In this document: one piece after another, positions 45,813-57,739 of the stretch
Layout of the letters: each line of letters begins with the position of its first letter
Position numbering within the stretch: the first letter of the stretch is position 1
Assembly: GCF_043641665.1 (NCBI RefSeq)
Contig: NC_092183.1
Coordinates: 11,676,001 to 11,740,000 of the forward strand
Source: Enoplosus armatus
Taxonomy: Eukaryota > Chordata > Actinopteri > Centrarchiformes > Enoplosidae
Direction: 5' to 3'
DNA: 64,000 bases
Translations under genes and position numbers: made by a program
Notes under the pieces: model-generated
The model's input: only the letters and a program-made list of their open reading frames with translations
Database searches by the model: none
Told to the model about the DNA's origin: nothing

Positions 45813-48077
45813 GGCAATGAATGTTTATCATCCCATTTTAATTTGTGCCTACATATGAGCTTCTCCATAAGGAGCTTGTACTCAATGCAATATGTTTCTG
45901 TGATTATGGGTACCAGTCCATATGGGCAGCAGTTGTATCTGACCCAGACAGCCTGATTGTTGAACCAATGAGCTCATTCCTACTTGTAATACTACTACTT
46001 GCATTAATGCATCAATTACGTGATTCATTCCAAGATATAATTTGCAGCAATTCAGGATTAAAATGGTTACAGAGATAAAGTGAATGTGCAATTGAAAGTT
46101 GCTTGGCCATCAGATGTACAGTAGAAGTGAGTACTTGTGTTGCCCACAATTAATCTTTGACCATCAAAAAACTTCACAATGATTTTTCACTACAAATATA
46201 ATTCCTTCTAAAGTTGATTCCGACATTAATTCTTAAATTAAAACACAAGCTTTTGTTTGTGTGTTGTTGTGTGTGCTAGTGCCTCTGTGTGTACATATAT
46301 TTTGTGTATGACTACTTTTGTCCAAGTTGTATGATGTTATTTTTGCTGTATGTGTTTGTGCCTGCTCTACAACACTGAAAACCAGATCACTGTAATGCCA
46401 CAGTGCTACCCAGTACCACCCACACACACTTATCCCTATATTTCTGCCTATTTTAATGACATAATCATAAGTCCTGTAATGCCACATTTAACCTGCACAC
46501 AGATAACGGTGTTGATGGCAAGTAAGACTGCTGCTAGCAGCTCAACAGTCCTGTAGAGAGCAAACACACTAACAAATAAAAGCTGCTTTCATGACTGAAA
46601 ACATTGAACAGAAAGTTGACAGTATAACATCTACAAAAAAATACTTTTACATCTCATTTGTTTTATGATACTATGAAGTGGCAGTAGTCATAAAATATGT
46701 GACAGTATAGTTCTGTTTTTAAATGACTTTCTTTAGAATCTGTATGTCTATAAGATGTTGGAAATAAACTTCAACAGCAACAAACCAAACTGCATAATTT
46801 GCAGTTACATTTTGTATTACATTTGCTGATGTTAATGCAGGGAGATGATGGGTACGTACTGTAAATCTGTAAACAAAAATTTGATAAATGTATCTGACAA
46901 ATGTGTTCACTTTCAAGTTTGTGAACAGACAAAACATTAACTACAAGTACTAGGCTCTTATAGTACATTGAATCCTGACCTCATTCATTAAATCTGTGTA
47001 ACAATGTGTGTATACTGTCTGCTTCTGCACTTCTACACCTGAGGGTCTTTTTGATGAATTAGTCAGATTATGATATCAAATTTAAAAAGGCATGTGTTGT
47101 ACTAGAGCATTATTAAAAGATTATTGACCCCATAAAGCTTACACAGGATTCTTTCAAATGAAATGCTCAATTTAGAATCAAGTCTGTTGATTGTGGTTGG
47201 GAAACAGCGGCAACATTATATAACTCTTTAACAGGCGTGTATGCATATCCAAATCTATGTACACATGGATGAAAATGAGTTATGTAGACGAGTGTATCCA
47301 CTGTTTGACTACCATGTATCAACATTCCAGAGTCAATTTATTGTCCAAACTACATTTGCATGTAATAAACTGACTGACAACATCAATATAAACCAAAGCA
47401 AAAAGGGAAGAGGAAATAAATAAAACACTGCCCCATCCTCAGCTGACTGTGTGATGCGGGTCAATTCAGAGGACATGCAAGCCATGCATGAAAACCTAGG
47501 GAACATTAAAGACAGAGGCTGATTTTGTGCCAACTTTTTGATGTTGTGTTTTTACATGAATTCATTTCCTGTGCCTCAGTGTTCTCAATTTATTGAGGAG
47601 GTCAACAAAAGAAAACATGCAGGACCACAAAAGAGTGTTATGCTACTGAGATTTAAGTTGTGCACTCATACTAAAATCAATATTTTCTTTAGGTGGACTG
47701 TATATCATACACATTACATTCAATGTTTGCATTGGATCAATTGTAAGTATAAAGAACTGTTCAGGAACTGTTGGAATGGCTGACAAATTACAGAGCAGTG
47801 CTTACACAAGATTTGAAAAAAAATTGTTGCATGTTTCAGCAAAAGTGAAATTGGTAAACTATGAAACAAGCCTTTTCATTTTGGTCTGCCAAAGAACATT
47901 TGTGTGGCAAAAAGGAAACCTGCCCAGACGCACATTCATGTCCTCTTTTTGATTATGTCAACACAAAAAGAGCTTTGAATTTGAAATTTGACTTTGAAAC
48001 TGATGCAACTGCTAGGCTGCTCCCAGACGCACACCTGTATGTTAAAACTCCAAGACAATGTAACATTATCATCCTAC

Positions 48078-48233
48078 CTTCTTGCACAGCCTGGAAGGGG
48101 TTGTTCCCATCTACGAATTCCACAGAGATGGTGATCTTCTCTGTCTCCAAGATCTCGTTGTTCAAATTGAGATCTGCCACAGCAAGGCGAAACACCTCGT
48201 CGTCTTTCCGTGCTGACTCGTCGAAGATGGCGC
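48078..48233 (-). CDS. grid2: grid2 coding exon (probably exon 2), start of the GluD2 amino-terminal domain
   Basis: This is an internal exon of the delta-2 ionotropic glutamate receptor, the postsynaptic adhesion receptor of cerebellar Purkinje cells, whose amino-terminal domain binds cerebellin-neurexin complexes. Read on the minus strand it gives 51 whole codons between two split codons (156 nt, phase 1 at both ends). It begins [15 protein letters not shown] and ends [18 protein letters not shown] then AVQE. By recollection these match the first strand and helix of the GluD2 domain nearly residue for residue. GluD1 differs at the DES, KDDEVF and FVDGNN positions, so grid2 is preferred to grid1. 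The acceptor AG is at 48235-48234, after a C/T-rich tract (about 48239-48270). The donor GTAGGA starts at 48077. The frame runs open beyond the donor for a while, but similarity stops there. Signal peptide and downstream domains must lie on exons outside this window. Exon number is inferred from mammalian gene structure. Confidence 0.93.
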
Positions 48234-48896
48234 CTATTGATAAGGAAGGAAGCAGAAAGGAAAGAGGAAACTATTACTCAGTACTAGAGGACTTCTGCAA
48301 TGGAAAAAAAGGTTGGAGACAGAAATATGGTGATACAGAGGCTAGAAACCCAGACATATGCAGCCCACAAAGGTGAGCTCTCAGGGTCAACTTTTAATAA
48401 CCTCCTACGATGTGCTCTCCAAAGAACTGTGGACTTCAAGTATCTGGACAGAGTGAGGGTGAGATGGGTCGACAACATTGTTCATTCTAAGGTCAAATAC
48501 TGCCCAAGGGCACACTGACTCAGCCAAAATGGTCGCTGCACAAAGGGAAACGGAGGAAGAAAAGACTGGTGAGCGTCAGTATCTGTAGTGGCAGATAAAG
48601 TTCCCACTAGTCAATACTAAATTAGTCATAAAATAAATGTCGACCTGCAGCGTTGCTGAGACAGGCGAATGAGGCAGCATGTGGCGATGACTGGCTGGTA
48701 GAGATTTGGTCTTGCTTTGGTCTGTTACACACAATTAACCATGTGTTATATATTTCTCTCTTTCTTCCTTTTTAGCCTTTCATTTCATCCCAGTTTATCC
48801 CCTGAATCCATTGGGCTACTAATTGTGTAAAGCCAGCGCAGTGAAGCACTCCTAACTGTATTTCACTGACCAGAAAATAAGCCTCATATTATATAG

Positions 48897-48901
<5 letters not shown>

Positions 48902-48935
<34 letters not shown>
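48902..48935 (+). repeat. (GT)n microsatellite
   Basis: 34 bp, about 670 bp on the acceptor side of the grid2 exon. Confidence 0.96.
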
Positions 48936-48936
<1 letters not shown>

Positions 48937-49442
48937 CGAGACACAGGTTGCAAATTCCATTAATAACCAGACAGGCTACATTGGCTGAAGGCTGTTTTGT
49001 ACCACTGTTGCTGTTATTTGGTCTTGTATAGTCCAATGAGTAGATTCTGTTGCTAATACTATAAATAATAATAGGTTTATGTCCTGAATTCCCACAGAGG
49101 CCAAACTTACTGAAGATAATATGCTGTCTTGGTAGTGCAGAGTGCAGTACTTTGGATAAAATAATTCTAAAAAAAAGTATATATCACTCTAATGTGATAA
49201 GACTGGTACTCTCATTCCAGGGATGTGTCTGAGAAACCCAGTTAATTAATTGAACGAATGTGTAGCTCCTGCCCTGTGTAGGTTAATATAATGTAATTAA
49301 AGAGTTTAAACAATACATTTAACTGACACAGAAGAACTCGTGCACAGCATTAATCTTAAAACCCTGAATCATACTTCAGCTCTGTCCTATTTCAAATGAA
49401 CTGTTGATCAAATTTAACTTCTGAAGGGATTTCAATACAGCC

Positions 49443-49445
<3 letters not shown>

Positions 49446-49479
<34 letters not shown>
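49446..49479 (+). repeat. (CA)n microsatellite
   Basis: 34 bp, uninterrupted. Confidence 0.96.
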
Positions 49480-49480
<1 letters not shown>

Positions 49481-51800
49481 AAATTCAAACCCAACCGCTT
49501 TTTGAAGGCCGTTAGGAACCTTATGCTAAATGCATCTTCATCAAAAGGCCTCATTAAGTATGTATCCTTCAATTATTTGATCCATCAGCATTTGGCAACT
49601 GTAAATACCCTCCCACTGATTGAGTCCTGGTTGTTTTTATATTCATGCAGTATAGATGAGGTGAGACAAACAGGCCTGGACAAAGCGAAAAAGAGTGAAA
49701 CACAAAGGCTCATTAACTATTCCATTAGAGATCAATTATGAATGGGGTTCGAATCAGCGTGAAGATGACACTGCTGGGGAAGGATTTGTATACATTTTAA
49801 ACGAGCTCTGCGACACGGGGGGACAATGTTAGGTTGTGTATGTCTAGAGGACAAATGCACGGAGAGAGGAGAGGACATTATGTATGGTTTTAAACAAATA
49901 CTTTGAGAGGAGGTGAGACAAAAAGGTGGAAATGTGTGTTGGAGCACTTAAGATCAGTGTTCTTCGCACTCCATCGTATCCACAGAAAGAAAAAAATATT
50001 AAAATTGGGGAGTTGCCATAGTAACCTGACGCATGCTTCGAGACATAAGGTAAAGCTGCACAGTGCAGCACAGTCCTCTCTTTGTTTTGTTTTTTTTCCC
50101 TCGCTCTCTTTGAAATATCCCGCCAGCAACAGTTGTCACAACAGTCACAAGAAGATATTAAAATGGAGCACTATTTGCAATTGTAGAGCTGTTAATCAGA
50201 AATGTTCCCTCCTTCCTTCTCCTTCTTCCACGATCTCTTAACCACCTACTCTTCTCTACTCTTCTCTATCTCTCTGTCTGACAGCTGTTGCACCTGTGCA
50301 GTGATTCATCAGCCACACTCTTTAATCTAGGAACAGTGAGCAGGCAGACACAGACGGAAACACAGATATTAAAACGCTGAGGAACAATATGAAAGAAAGA
50401 AAGAAATGTCTGAAGGCCTATGAAACTGATTTGAATCATCATTCAAATGTGTTTTAAACATCCTTTTATGCCTCAAAGTATGGATGAAAAATAATTAATC
50501 CTGTAATCTCACATTTGTGAGTCATGATGGAAACTTTTAGTTCATTTGCAAAGTAAGGCAATTTTGAAGGTGCATACAGCCAATGTATGTTGGAAGTGGA
50601 AATATTCTCATTGTGCACTTTGTCAGTCTCATACTATGGGAAAAGAATCCATATATATTGAATGTGTGTGAGAGGGAAAAGTAAAGAAGAGAGAGGAGAA
50701 AGGAGGTTGATGTGAATGACTGTTGTTCTCTATCTGTTATTTTAGAACATCACTGCTGATTTACGAACACGACGACACACAGACATCCATGTACACACAT
50801 AACACACCGAATCCTGGCTCTTCTTCCTTTCCAGTAATGTGATTGTGAGCGCAAAGGCAAACGTCACCACATAAATCAACCAGGAAATAAAAGCAGTGAA
50901 TCTTGCTTTACACAGACGCCCGAAGGGCGAGCACATACACACTCACGGCCATGCACGGACTTATCGTGACACACACACACAGAGCGTGTGGGCAGCAGCA
51001 CTAAATCACCAACCTATTTCTAAACCATCCCTTCCATGACAACAGCATCATCAACAACAGTGGTCAATTTGAATGGATGTAGCATTCAAAAGTAGAGATC
51101 CCAAATTGTTTGGTCAAGAGGTATTGATCAAATGTCTGCCAGTGGTCAAATGTTTGGTATTAATTGCCCAGTTTGTTTGTATTGATAAAGAGGCAATAAA
51201 TAACTTGTTTGTCTACTTACTGCCAAATAACCCCTTGGGATGGATGAGGGATGCTGGAGGTGAAAGAAAAATGAGGAGGGGAGCGTGTTGTCACTAGGAA
51301 GGACAAATAACTGATAAATCTGAGATCATTTTCTTCTACAATCTTCCATTGTACTGCTCGCAATATCATTTTTGAATCTCAGAAATGTTAATTATGAAAT
51401 ATTGTCTTTTTTCATTCACAGTATTTAATTTTAGTTTGAGCAAAACCTCAGTAATTCATTATCTGCCTCGCAACATCAAGAAATTATGCTGAAAAAGTTG
51501 CATCTGTATAAAATATCTTTAGCACTTTCCTTCTGATTTCAAAATTGCTCAATATATGACATTCCCAAACACCATCACAGCCTCTTTGCCAATTTTGGAA
51601 AGAAAATCCTGAAAGATGAAAGGATGATAATGGGCTAATGATTTAATATGTGGCCAAGCAGGTCTTCCCGGTAATTTCATGTCAGCTTTATTTCTATCTG
51701 GTATACTGAGCCCTGCACATTCTTACTCAATAGTCAACAGGAGCCTAACCAGAGGTTTTTAGGTTCTTATTTAGACAACTTCAACAAGAGAGTCTCGAGC

Positions 51801-52178
51801 CTTGCTAGCAGCTCAGTGAGGCTGTGTTTAGACACAGTAGTGCTTAGATGTAGAGCTAAATGCTAACATCAGCATACTAACATGCTAACAATGGGAATGG
51901 TTTCGTGAACCATAAAAATCTGTACCAAATTTCAAGGAAATCCGTCCAATAGTTTGAAATATTTCATAAGAAAACACAAATGTGAACCATATAGTGGGGC
52001 TGGAGAAGTCAGGGGATCAAAGTAACAAAGTAATTACGATTCATCCCCTGGGAACCATGGATATCCGTACCAAATTTCATGCTAATCCATCCAGTAGTGT
52101 TTGAGATATTTCCGTCCAGACCAAAGTGGTGGACCAACTGATAGACCGACATAGAGCCATGCCACTAGCATGGCTATA
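51801..52178 (+). mobile_element. Teleost interspersed repeat with two internal units
   Basis: This matches, from memory, a very common percomorph repeat of the 'tgctaacatcagcatgctaac ... taccaaatttcatg ... ccgaccgac ... gccatgccactagcatggct' type. The core GTACCAAATTTCA occurs at 51922 and 52067, a 145-bp period, each followed by AATCCRTCCARTAGT and a GARATATTTC box. No coding capacity is seen. I cannot name the family with certainty. Confidence 0.75.
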
Positions 52179-53027
52179 ATAGTTTAGCCTGTCTCCTTTT
52201 ATGACAGGATTTTACCCTCAGTCTTCTGAAAATGAAGATATTGAATAGCTTTCATAAGCTTCCGTCCAGTTGGCCTGGGAGCAGAAACAAGGCTATATTA
52301 ATTTTAAACTTACATTTTTAAAGAGGAATAATTCATACAGCTCAGCCATCCGAGTAACTATATAAAAATCAGATAATGGCATTCAGGCAGACAAAGGCAC
52401 ATTGTTGAACGTACAAAACACGGCTCAATTTCCTTATTGAATGAACAAATTAGGATGGCACATCATCCAATGCAGAGTTATTATGTTCCCACACTCTATA
52501 AAGACCCAGTAATTAAGCCAGCTCCTTCTCAGGATAATCATTCAGCATGAGTGAGGAAATGATTGTTAAGAATGATTTTATGTTAAAAGAGACGGGCAAC
52601 ATGGGCAGAGGAGGTCAAAAATGATAGATGATAAATAGTTAAAAACAAAATTAGTTTCTTGTCATTCAGTTCGACTGACAGTTTTGAGGTTGCCATCTGT
52701 TTTAGGTAAAACAGCCACGAGCTCCACCAAATCCCTCTCCATCTGACTCTGTCTCTACACCTGCCTTCTGGTCTTTTACTCTCATTCACTCAAGCTCTTC
52801 TCTATTGTTACAACCCCCCCTCTCTTTCATTCTCTCTATCACCACATGTATCTGTCTGCCTCTCTCTTTCACAGAGACGACTCTGAACAGGGCACTGAAG
52901 ATTTCTGAAATACTATGGGGGATCCAGTCTATCAAACAAACTCACACACCTGTTGTTGAGGATGCAGTTGATGACAGTAATGTGACGGGAACACTGACAG
53001 ACTGACAAGGATAATGACTATGGAGGA

Positions 53028-53030
<3 letters not shown>

Positions 53031-53075
<45 letters not shown>
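53031..53075 (+). repeat. (CA)n microsatellite
   Basis: 45 bp, uninterrupted. Confidence 0.97.
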
Positions 53076-53077
<2 letters not shown>

Positions 53078-53209
53078 GTGATGTATCGCTGATTTATGGC
53101 AAGGCTGGACCAAAGTGTTGCTGTCTCAATGTGATGATGAAAGCAAGGTGGTGGCGGCGCTGAGTGATGATGGTGATGAACAAGGCAGGTGATCGTGCTG
53201 CGGTGTCAA

Positions 53210-53212
<3 letters not shown>

Positions 53213-53247
<35 letters not shown>
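53213..53247 (+). repeat. (CA)n microsatellite
   Basis: 35 bp, uninterrupted, 137 bp from the previous CA array. Confidence 0.96.
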
Positions 53248-53249
<2 letters not shown>

Positions 53250-53730
53250 ACGTGCGAGAACACACGAGGTCTGTTATTTACAGCAGTGATGTGAGAGCTG
53301 GAAGGGCGTGCATTTTGACACTTGGGAGGACAGTGTAGAATTAATGTGTGTATAAGAGAGGGGGAGGAAAAAAAATTCATGATAACAGGAGAGCAGAGCA
53401 AGCCAGTGGCACACGATAAGGACAGATATGAAAACAGCTCTAATATTTATCATAGAACCATGTGTATTTACTGTACCATTGACTATTTGTAGCAGAAATG
53501 TTGATACAAAAGTAGATATACTCAAGATACTGAATCATCCCTGACCATCTTTGTCCATATTCAGCACCTCAGTGTGTTGCAGATTGATTGAACAAACTAT
53601 TTTGTATCGTCCAAAAGCCGCATTACCTTGTTAACAGGGCTTTGTATATAGCCTTCTGTATTTGAGCATATTTGAATTGTGTGTACAGGTATGTGTGTGA
53701 ATGTATATGTGAGGTATACTGTACCTGCAA

Positions 53731-53734
<4 letters not shown>

Positions 53735-53781
<47 letters not shown>
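53735..53781 (+). repeat. (GT)n(GC)n alternating tract
   Basis: GT to 53772 followed by a run of GC to 53781, 47 bp of strict purine-pyrimidine alternation and therefore Z-DNA-prone. Confidence 0.95.
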
Positions 53782-53782
<1 letters not shown>

Positions 53783-54739
53783 TAACAGAGGGATGTCTGA
53801 GATTCCAGTTTACCTCTCAGTGTATTAATGACGAAATCTCCCAGGTAACCTGATTTGTGCAAGAAATCCCCCCTTACACCTTTCCCGCACTTTTTTCTTT
53901 ACAGGCGTGCAAATTATTTTGCTCCATCATTAGATAAGCAAGCGGCCAGGAGAATTTGTAGTCATAGTTCAGCAGAACTCCGGTCCTTTGCCACACTGTC
54001 ACACAAAGCTGTGCCAATGTCGTTGCTATCTCTGCCAGGTCTCTCTCCCTGCCTTACCTTTTCCCATCGCCTGACTTGTTTCCCTTCTTTGTAGAGACCT
54101 ACTGTAGATATCCAGGGCTTTGTTTCCTCCCACACAAATGAACATACTTTGAGTAGGTGGAGGATTTGTTTTGTGTCTCCATTCATTAGCCAGCAAGCTG
54201 AACACAATTTGGAAATAATCAATTCATCTAAGGCACGTTTAGATTCAGCCCCTGAGTGCGCATCCAGCAAAAGTTAAGGGCGGACAATTGATAACGCCGT
54301 TTTTCTTTTTATGTTTCTCTTCATGTCAGCTCTTGGCCGGTTCTGGCTAGGTCCAGCTCTTTTGCAAACCACAGCTGACTCAGCTCCAGTCCAGCCAGGC
54401 TTGCCTTGGATCTGTGGAGCTGGTGGCTGTGAGCCAGATGTCTATCTGAGCCCCAGCCTTAGTAGAAGCATCATTTACTTATACTTTAGCTGTATTAGAG
54501 TGATATCAAGATACTGAGTTGTATAGTCAGTGTACCTGTACCTGTATACAGGTGGCAGCAAAGGAACAATGATTGTTGCATTTTGCTGCTTCTCTAATTT
54601 CTCCGTCATATCAACTCGTTGCATTAAAAATAAAAAACCTTTTGCTTTGCAGCTCTGGATTTTCAAGCAATCTCTCTGTCTTTCGCAACCATGGGCCCTC
54701 GTTCCCTCTACATTTGACCCTGCCTCTCACTTTTTTTGC

Positions 54740-54995
54740 TGACTGATTTTCTCCATCTGTCTCTTCTCTTCATCCATTTAATATATCCACCCCATTCTCT
54801 TTGTTCTACACACAGTTCCAGCTATTCTTTTACCATTTTCCCTTCTACCTCTTTCCCTTTTTGCTCCTCAATTCTCCTTATGTCCCTGCTCTCCTACCAG
54901 TTTTGCACATCCTTCTCTGCATGCTTCTATCTCCCTGGGCATCACTCTACTCACTCTCCCTTCTCTCTGCCCTCATCCTCTCCGACTCCCTCCTT
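54740..54995 (+). repeat. C/T-rich strand-biased tract
   Basis: About 255 bp dominated by C and T on the + strand. Its open frames are composition artefacts. Confidence 0.75.
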
Positions 54996-55854
54996 CCTTG
55001 TTCAATATGGCGCCCTGTGTGACATTTAATCCGACTGGCTTGGAAGGCGTTGATGTCTTTGAAGACCGCTGTGTGTGTATACATACAGAGAGACCAGGAG
55101 AGAGAGACTTCATTCAGAATGCGCTAACATTTGCATTGTATTTGAATTTTCATGGCATTAAAACAAATCACGCACAAATTGCCAACCATTTTCCAAAGCA
55201 TAGCATCTGTAGTTGTTGGAGAGATGCATTTTTTCTACCTAGTCAAAGTAACTGTTCTCACATACACCAGAACACTATGCAGAGATATGTAATACATCAC
55301 AACAACAACATGTTTTCTTCTTTACCTTCAAATAAGTAATATTTACCTCTTTTGCAAAAGATACATTGTCATTGGGCGGCAATGCAGTTAAAAGCCTTGA
55401 TACCTTGAGGGCCGTTCCCTGCTGGTACATTTAAGTGGTGGTGGGAAGTTCCAACATCAGGGTCAGGTGTTGAACAGCATTGCATGCATTCTATATTATA
55501 AAACCCCAAGGGAGGAAAACAAGCAGACATTGATGTCATATCAGTGCTTGGATACACCGTTCCACTGTGATTTTAGCTGCATTACCATGCAACTATAATG
55601 GACATTTACTGGTTTAAAAGTCAAGTAAATGTGCATTATGCTGTGATGGATTACTTCTGTCACACAAGATTCAAGTTTGCAAGTTCATTTGTTGTTGTTT
55701 TTTTGTTTGTTTGTTTGTAATTAAGAGAGCGGAACTAAATTATAATACATAGGCAAATAGCGGGCAATAATATAAAGTTGGCTTCAACATGCAACACTGG
55801 TAATGTATTTGCATTTAACAATGTCAGAGGATTGTATAAAGCAGAGGAGCTAAA

Positions 55855-56020
55855 AAAGCACAAATTAAGACAGAGATAGCAACTGAGAGAGGAAGTGAGA
55901 GAAATGAGACTGAAGAGGTAAAGACAGAAAGAAATAATTAAATAAATAAAGAAAAGATGAAGAGAGGGCAGAAATAAAGAGGATGAAGAGAGCAAAAAAG
56001 AAAAAAAAGATAGTACTTTC
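55855..56020 (+). repeat. A/G-rich strand-biased tract
   Basis: About 165 bp dominated by A and G on the + strand, opposite in polarity to the C/T tract that begins 220 bp later. Confidence 0.75.
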
Positions 56021-56239
56021 ATTTTGTTGAAAGTGTAAACATACCAAACCGCATGGGCACCGAACCCTCGAATCTCCTTTAAAAGTAAGAAGCCAGTCTT
56101 TTTAAGCACCTTGAGTCTTTAAGCTCACTCTCCTGATTAATGCTGAACATTTGGGAGGATTTTGCCTGAAGCACTGGTAAGAGGCTCCAGATTTGTACAC
56201 ATCATAAATGTCATATTATATTTCAGAGAGGAATGGATT

Positions 56240-56770
56240 TTGTAGGATCCACCCTCTCTTGCCCTCCTTCCCCCTGCAAACTGCATGTCTTCAGCATCTT
56301 CAGACTTTTATATTCCTTCCGAAGGTCCTCTTCAACCCCGTCCTATCAAATCCTATCCTCGTCTGAATTCCCTATATTTATAACTCCTCAACTTCTGAAC
56401 TCTCCTCCCCTTTGTCTCTCTTCATCTCCAGCTTTCTCTTCTACCACACTTCTCTCCTTCATACTTTTCTCTAATTCCATCACACAGTCCCTCTCTCCCC
56501 TTTTCATCTTTATCCTTCCATCACAGACTTGTCCTCTGCCTCCTCCACACATTCACAAACCTTTTTTTTTCCATCCTCACCTGCTATCCTCTGGCACTCT
56601 TATCCTCTCATCCCGTATCTTTCCTGTCCTCCTTTCACTCCCACCCACCACCAACTGCTGCTTGCTTGCTTCATCTCATCTTATCCCTTTCGTCTCCTCG
56701 CCCGCTGGCTCTTTTTCACCCCAGTTTGCTCTTCCCTCCTGTCCTCCTTGCCCTCTACACCCATCACAGA
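56240..56770 (+). repeat. C/T-rich strand-biased tract
   Basis: About 530 bp dominated by C and T. A 193-codon open frame (56233-56814) spans it, but the predicted protein is low-complexity Ser/Leu/Pro/Phe with no domain, so I do not call it a gene. Confidence 0.8.
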
Positions 56771-57169
56771 TTCTGGAGGGCGTGCAGTTCATCATGACTA
56801 AAGCAGTTCAGTAACTAAATTGTCATCTTTCCTTTCCCTGGTTGATGCTGCTGCAGCTGTGCTCCTCTGCTGGAGCTGGAACTTAACACATTATCTACAG
56901 GCACAACACTGTTGAGCACACACAAATACACACAATCACAAGAACACATACAAATGCATGAGAATAATCACTAATACGAATGTGCAAACAGACACACACA
57001 TACACCAACACAGGGGCACAATGGTACAGTTTATTGCCTTCATAAATAAGCCTCCCTTAACCTGGTAGCCAGCAGAGATATTATGCTCTAAATAACCACT
57101 AAACAGATGACCTATGATCAATATAGCAATAATAATGCATCATCAGTAATGCACTGACAGTGTGTGTCT

Positions 57170-57527
57170 TATCAACTACGTTCTCTTTCATTAGCTCTGT
57201 CTCACTAATTTGTTCTTTTTCTTTTTTATCATCAATCCATCCGCCCACACACAGTAAAGCAGAGTTAGTACCACTCCAGTTGTCCTCATTTTCCTTCCAT
57301 CACTTTCTCTCTCTCCCTCTATCCATTCATCTCTCTCTCTTTCTACCTCACATACTGAGTCTCTCACCCGCACCTCGCTATCTCGCCTCGCCTCTATTAT
57401 ACTCTCTCACACTCTCTCTGTATTCCTCTAGCTCTCTTTCCCTCAAGGCCTCTCCTCAGTACACTACCACCCCCGTGGAATACCTTCTGTTCCAAACCTG
57501 CATCCACCTCGCCCATATTCATTACTA

Positions 57528-57530
<3 letters not shown>
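57170..57530 (+). repeat. C/T-rich strand-biased tract
   Basis: About 360 bp of mainly C and T with CTCTCTC patches, ending just before the CA array at 57531. Confidence 0.75.

Positions 57531-57561
<31 letters not shown>
57531..57561 (+). repeat. (CA)n microsatellite
   Basis: 31 bp, uninterrupted. Confidence 0.96.
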
Positions 57562-57562
<1 letters not shown>

Positions 57563-57719
57563 ACATTCATTACCAGCAGTGAGCAGTGAGTCAGTTAAAA
57601 AGTCATAAAGAGCATAATAAAGCTCCTCCATCTGCAAACCTATTAGCAATGGGCCATCCTAGGGGTCACGAACGCACTGACGTGTTCACACATGCATTCA
57701 TGGACACACACATACTGTT

Positions 57720-57739
57720 CACACACACACACACACACA
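57720..57739 (+). repeat. (CA)10 microsatellite
   Basis: 20 bp, uninterrupted. Confidence 0.9.

Larger units (their letters stand above)
1..48077 (-). other. grid2: grid2 downstream intron (probably intron 2), partial
   Basis: Everything to the left of the exon is intron following the donor at 48077-48076. It is at least 48 kb long and its 3' splice site lies beyond position 1. No further glutamate-receptor exon was recognised. It carries all the clear mobile elements of the window: the Tc1-in-LINE nest, the Harbinger remnant, the SINE remnant and the hAT element. It also holds most of the microsatellites. The Tc1 and Harbinger genes run opposite to grid2 transcription. Confidence 0.85.
42800..48077. 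other. Intronic DNA left of the grid2 exon
   Basis: Mostly single-copy-looking AT-rich DNA. It contains a candidate conserved stretch at 43290-43530, a degenerate ACAG/GACA-rich block at 43895-44130, a CA array at 45779-45809, and a transposon-end-like sequence at about 45105-45340 that I could not assign. The donor-proximal 200 bp shows nothing unusual. Confidence 0.6.

Noticed and set aside
47953..48077. Continuation of the grid2 reading frame past the donor
   Set aside because: Similarity to GluD2 stops exactly at a good donor site. The extra residues are intron read-through.
47861..48376. 171-codon + strand frame over the grid2 exon
   Set aside because: It is antisense to the real exon and extends into intron on both sides. 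No family signature.
48284..48520. A second coding exon next to grid2 exon 2
   Set aside because: Open frames exist on both strands, but no receptor similarity is visible. The polypyrimidine tract and acceptor of the real exon occupy its left end.
56233..56814. 193-codon + strand open frame
   Set aside because: It lies within a C/T-rich tract. The product is low-complexity Ser/Leu/Pro/Phe with no domain, and other frames are open too.
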